A stretch of 64,000 nucleotides of DNA from Selaginella tamariscina (lineage: Eukaryota; Streptophyta; Lycopodiopsida; Selaginellales; Selaginellaceae): positions 210,545-274,544 of the forward strand of contig PUQB01000170.1 of the NCBI GenBank assembly GCA_003024785.1, in the 5' to 3' direction. Numbering within the stretch: position 1 is the first letter of the stretch; the number at the start of each line of letters is the position of its first letter. Positions 60,130 through 64,000 of this stretch are shown here, in pieces. A program made the position numbers and the translations under genes. The notes below the pieces were generated by a model, which was given only the letters and a program-made list of their open reading frames with translations, ran no database searches and was not told where the DNA came from.

Positions 60130-60600
60130 AACTATTTGGATGCCCAAATAGTGAAATACAACTATATATTAAAGTATTAATTTATAAATAGTGTCAGCGT
60201 TGCGATACATTGAAATAATAAGATATAACCATATTAAATTATTATTTTTAATAATGATATACATATATCCTTAAGATACATCAACATAGTGAGATACAAT
60301 CAAACTAAATTATTAATTTTTAAACAATGATATACATACAACCTTGAGATACATTAAAATAGTGAGATATAACCATATTAGTTAGTAATTTTTAAATAGT
60401 AATGTACATATAGTCTTAAGATACATCGAAATAGTGAGATACAAACATATTAAATTATTAATTTTTAAGCAATTAATAAATACATTTTTGACATACATAA
60501 AAATAATGACATACAACCATACTAAATTATTAATTTTTAAATAATGATGCACATACATGCATAAGATACATCAAAATTGTGATACACATATATAAAGATA
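60130..60600. repeat. Minisatellite with a regular period of about 72 bp
   Basis: The phrase AAGATACATCAAAATAGTGA recurs with small changes at 60202, 60273, 60346, 60418, 60490 and 60563, so the spacing is 71-73 bp. Each is followed by ATACAACCATATTAAATTAT and TTTTTAAATAATGATATACA. A further copy starts near 60130, and older partial copies extend to about 59900. Confidence 0.85.
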
Positions 60601-60994
60601 GAGACTTAAGATACACATTTGAACTCTATATTGGTCACATACATAAAAAAAAAGTATATCTTGGTTGAGAGATATAGTAAAAACATAGTATATTTCCTTT
60701 CACTATATGTTTCTTTTGTAATTTGAAAAAATTAAGTTCTTACGGAATCTCTTTTTAAGTTATCATTTGTATTTGATAACTTAATTCTTTTTTTATCTCT
60801 TAAATTCTTGTATATATATGATAACACATGGAATCTTTGTATGTCTTTACTGTGTTAAATTATTATGTTTATGTGATAACTTTTCTCTTAACTATTTCAA
60901 ATACTATGTATGTTTTAACTTAACTCTCTTAAGTTATTACATCCGAATTATTCTTCTTCTTAGGGAGTTTAGGATGATAATAAAATGAGAGAGA

Positions 60995-61215
60995 AGATTT
61001 AGGGTCGTTATTGAATAAATTTAAGAAGTTGATGATATATATTTACGATTTAGAATGACTGTTAAATAGGTTTTAAAATAACTGTTGAATAACATTTAGA
61101 ACGACTATTAATGTAATGATTTAGGATGGCTGTTAAATGGAATTTAAGATGGTTATTGATGTGATGATTTACAGTGGCCATTTGAGTAGGATTTATAATA
61201 GTTATTAATGAAGCG
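60995..61215. repeat. Degenerate short repeat (about 30-bp words)
   Basis: Six to eight imperfect copies of TTTAGAATGACTGTTAAATA / TTTAAGATGGTTATTGATGT in a row. Confidence 0.6.
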
Positions 61216-61408
61216 TTTATAACAAACATATGTACATAAAGACAGACGCACCCACAAACATATATACGGAATAAATTTATTATATAAGATTAGATTATTA
61301 ATATTCTAAAGGATTATAATTAATAAAAGTTACAAAATATATACATTCTTTAAAAGAGATGTAAACATTTTTTGTAAATCTTATTAAAACATTAATTTAA
61401 ATTCACAA

Positions 61409-62475
61409 TGTAAGATCCATGTGTACGGTTGCATGTGCATATATTATTATTAGCGTAGTGGGTTTTGATAACTGTCGGATCGGTTTCAATATGGACCACT
61501 CGCTCTTGTATATAAGTTAGGGTTCTTGAACTAATGGGGATACACATTTTTATATTTTGAGTTCTCACATTGGTGGAGGTGAGGGGCACCTATAATTGTC
61601 CCTACGGAGTGCTCGAATTTGTGTCTTTCTTATTGATTTTCTTTGTCTTATTAGATCTAACTTTTCCATTGTATATATTTATTTCTTTCTTATAGATTTT
61701 GTCCTTTCTTATAGATTTTGTCCTTTCTTCGTCCATGGATCCACAACAGGCAAATCTTTTGCTTGTGGAGCAGTTACTCATGCAGTTGTTTGATGCCATG
61801 TAGATGCAACTGAACAATCATTATTAGTTAATGGCAGTATTCACAGCCCAGGGTACTCCTCCTGCTCATATTGCAAACCCTCGTGTTCGACCGGATTTTT
61901 TTCGCAAAAATTCTAAAGATGATGTGTACCATTGGTTTGACCATTTCACCATGGTTACCACATATCATTCATGGGACGATGCTCAGTGTTTGCGCGAGTT
62001 TCCTACTTGTCTTTAAGGGATGGCGTTGCAGTGGTATAATGATTTAGATATTGCAACTCGTGGAGATTGGAGTATTTTTTCAGAAATCTTCAAACGTGCA
62101 TTTAGTTAGGCATGCGGACGACTGTGACGATGCTTTTTAACAGTTTCATCGTATACATTAGAAGCCATTTGAGTTGGTGATGCAGTTTGGTGTTCGCTTT
62201 CGGAGCTTTTTGCTGCATGCAGAACCTAACATGTCAAAATGCATCAAGTTAGGACCAACACTTCGTCAAAACCTTGTGGGGCTTGTGCATGCACTAGCTC
62301 CAATGAGTCTTGACAATGCTTTGAGGCTGGCACAACAATATGAGTCATCACCTCTTCCACTTGCACCTTCACATTCTCTCGTTCCACTTCATATTAGGGA
62401 TGGACTTGCTCCGATGGAGGTTGATGCTGTTGCTGCTTGTTTGATGGAGGTTGATGGAGGAACTTTCTGACTTAA
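61409..62475 (+). mobile_element. Ty3-type retroelement fragment, element D (possible LTR plus gag)
   Basis: Leader with LTR-like features (TGTAAGATCC start, TATATAAG near 61510, tandem CTTATAGATTTTGTCCTTT at 61690-61730), then gag from the ATG at 61735 (MDPQQANLLLVEQLLMQLFD). Recognisable gag words: FFRKNSKDDVYHWFDHFTMV, GMALQWYNDLDIATRGDW, and in a second frame MVMQFGVRFRSFLLHAEPNM and LDNALRLAQQYESS. Several stops and frame shifts are present. No protease, RT or integrase follows. Confidence 0.75.
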
Positions 62476-62550
62476 TGGAGGTTGATGCAGGTTCCTAGCA
62501 TCATGTCAAATCCTGCCGATCCTCATAAACCTGCATCAACCTCCATCAAG
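62471..62550. repeat. Inverted repeat (hairpin) after element D gag
   Basis: 62471-62493 and 62528-62550 form 23-bp arms with one mismatch (core TGGAGGTTGATGCAGG) around a 34-bp loop. The same word TGGAGGTTGATG also occurs directly upstream in the gag. A CATCATGTCAAA direct repeat (62509 and 62569) overlaps it. Confidence 0.8.
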
Positions 62551-62571
62551 CAAGTCGGCAACAGCTTGGCA

Positions 62572-62957
62572 TCATGTCAAACCCTGTTGTAGGAACTTCT
62601 TGTCCGTGGCACAAAAATCCCAACTACCTGTCGCTGGGTCAAACACATGCACCCCCTCGCCTTCGTAGGCAACGAGCTTGTAAGTACCAAAAGCATGGCA
62701 TAGTATAGGGGTTGGCAAATGGATTCCCCACATAGAACCCCCTCTTCCTACATTTCCCTTTCAGGTGAATGATGCAAAGTAAGGCACCCCAAGGTAGGGG
62801 CTAATCCCGCCACCCTTTGGAAACTCAAATCCATGATGCCAAGGCTCCTCTTCATCAGATGCAGAGTACCAGAGCTTAAACGTGCTACCTTCGCTAATGA
62901 TCACCAACGGTCCCTCTTTGGAGACCTGTCGTGGTCCCCAATGGAAACTTGGAAACC
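62572..62957 (-). pseudogene. Fragment resembling an F-box/kelch-type protein
   Basis: On the minus strand a single frame with one internal TGA reads HWGPRQVSKEGPLVIISEGS, FKLWYSASDEEEPWHHGFEF, YKLVAYEGEGVHVFDPATGS and WDFCATDKKFLQQ. The V-x-V-F-D-P-x-T-x-x-W pattern is typical of beta-propeller (kelch/F-box-associated) blades in plants. There is no start codon, F-box or complete blade set, so this is at most a gene fragment. Composition is much less AT-rich than its surroundings. Confidence 0.45.
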
Positions 62958-64000
62958 ATTCGGCTCATATAAATGGTTCTCACTAGAACACACTCCAAGA
63001 TATTGCACAGTATATCAACAAGGGAGACTCTCAATTCCATCATCACCATCGTGATATGGTACAACACCGAATATACCCTTTAAATAGGGTTGTATCTTCC
63101 GGAGGACACGTGGCCAAAACGTATATTCCTTCTAGGGCTCTAATGGTTCTTGATCTGGCTTCACTTATGCATTCACTTGTAGCAAGAAGGCAAAACACAC
63201 AGAGGTAAATGATATCTACGTCACACACACGTATAGAGAGAGGACATATACCATAGTATGCATGTGTGAGTGAGTGTCCACGCTTTCAACACATGCATGG
63301 ACACATACATAAGAATGATGAACAAAGGAGGAGCCAAAGCTGATATTTGGGTACATTATACACGTATACTCACTTGTGTGTGTGAGAGAGAGATATTATA
63401 TCATGCCTACACTATATAAAATACAAAGAGGTTCACTCGCAACGAATATATGAGATTCTGTTATTAAATTTGCTATTTAATCTCCTCTGTGATATTAATA
63501 AACAATTGTGTTTGCTTTATAAAAACGTATGTACATATATACACACGTACAAACAAACTAGGGGATCAAAAACAGAAAAAACGCTTAACAGTTGTATATA
63601 GCATATAAAACATCATCATCCTTCCACTGTCCACTAAATACAACTTGATACACTTTATTTAATATAAAAATTATTGTAATTGTCTCAAATAGATTAGAAA
63701 ATAAACATTGTAAATAAGTATTATTTACTTAGCAAGTTTTATCTCTTAATCAACTGCTCCTATAAGTTAAACAAAGAATTAAACTTACAAAAATAAACAA
63801 AATTAATAACTACCATATTATTCTATTACTGTTAATTAAGACTTTTGCTAGTGTTCTTGCATGAGCTTTCATGAAATGCGAACCATAATGTTTAAAAGTC
63901 CATTTGTGTATATACGGTTCTATTTGCTTTAAATTATATAATATATATTATATATTATATAATTTAACACAGAATATATTGTTAAGGAATACAAAATCAT
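62958..64000. other. Non-coding right end
   Basis: I see no gene. Short (GA)/(GT) tracts near 63230-63240 and 63374-63392, and AT-palindromic TATATAATATATATTATATA-like sequence near 63937-63961. Confidence 0.5.

Larger units (their letters stand above)
59039..61408. other. AT-rich region without genes
   Basis: Does not align with the tandem-unit spacer broken at 50438. It contains a (TA)n tract (59839-59875), a 72-bp minisatellite (60130-60600) and a looser repeat of TTTAGAATGACTGTTAAATA-like words (60995-61215). The 60-codon ORF at 59268 is not recognisable. Confidence 0.55.

Noticed and set aside
60130-60600. CRISPR-like array
   Set aside because: The units are contiguous diverged tandem repeats with no unique spacers, in a plant nuclear context.

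Overview
This is nuclear DNA from a land plant. The evidence is split genes with short GT-AG introns, L-type lectin receptor kinases, PPR proteins with plant-type repeats, a plant GH28 polygalacturonase, telo-boxes (AAACCCTAA), and Ty3/Gypsy chromoviruses. The short introns (about 60-190 bp) and the PPR wording (MPxxxVVSWN, FxxMVDLxGRSG) recall lycophytes such as Selaginella, but that placement is only a guess. Most spacers are very AT-rich and hold no genes.

Layout. At 0-5.2 kb, two minus-strand single-copy genes: the first exon of an NAD-malate dehydrogenase, and a complete 13-exon aprataxin-type repair gene (PBZ finger, P-loop kinase, macro, HIT, C-terminal zinc finger). At 5.2-11.7 kb there is AT-rich DNA without genes. 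At 11.7-13.5 kb lies an eight-exon polygalacturonase with two frame breaks. From about 16.5 to 50.4 kb there is a tandem array with a unit of about 8.3 kb. Each unit has a minus-strand lectin receptor kinase, a 3-4 kb AT-rich spacer and a plus-strand PPR relic. Kinase copy 1 (20 kb) is decayed, copy 2 (37.8-39.7 kb) is intact, and copy 3 (46-48 kb) has lost its last residues to a frameshift. Both PPR copies carry the same internal inversion.

The array is interrupted by retrotransposons. A tail-to-tail pair of related Ty3 chromoviruses (25.3-34.7 kb) sits in the first spacer. A young chromovirus with LTRs of about 970 bp (51.5-59.0 kb), next to an older diverged LTR, ends the third unit. A MITE-like insertion (49.55-49.79 kb) is absent from the matching places in the other two units. 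At 59-64 kb there are a 72-bp minisatellite, a gag-only retroelement fragment and a fragment resembling an F-box/kelch protein.

One-base indels break almost every long coding region, including an otherwise conserved repair gene and a retroelement with nearly identical LTRs. A 125-bp duplication around a single N also sits in an integrase gene. Some of the apparent pseudogenes may therefore be consensus errors. The observations I rate highest are the PPR inversion that keeps a chimeric frame open, the orientation switch upstream of the PPR between units, the saturation of one retroelement family with CCTGTA/TACAGG, and the domain set of the aprataxin-like protein.
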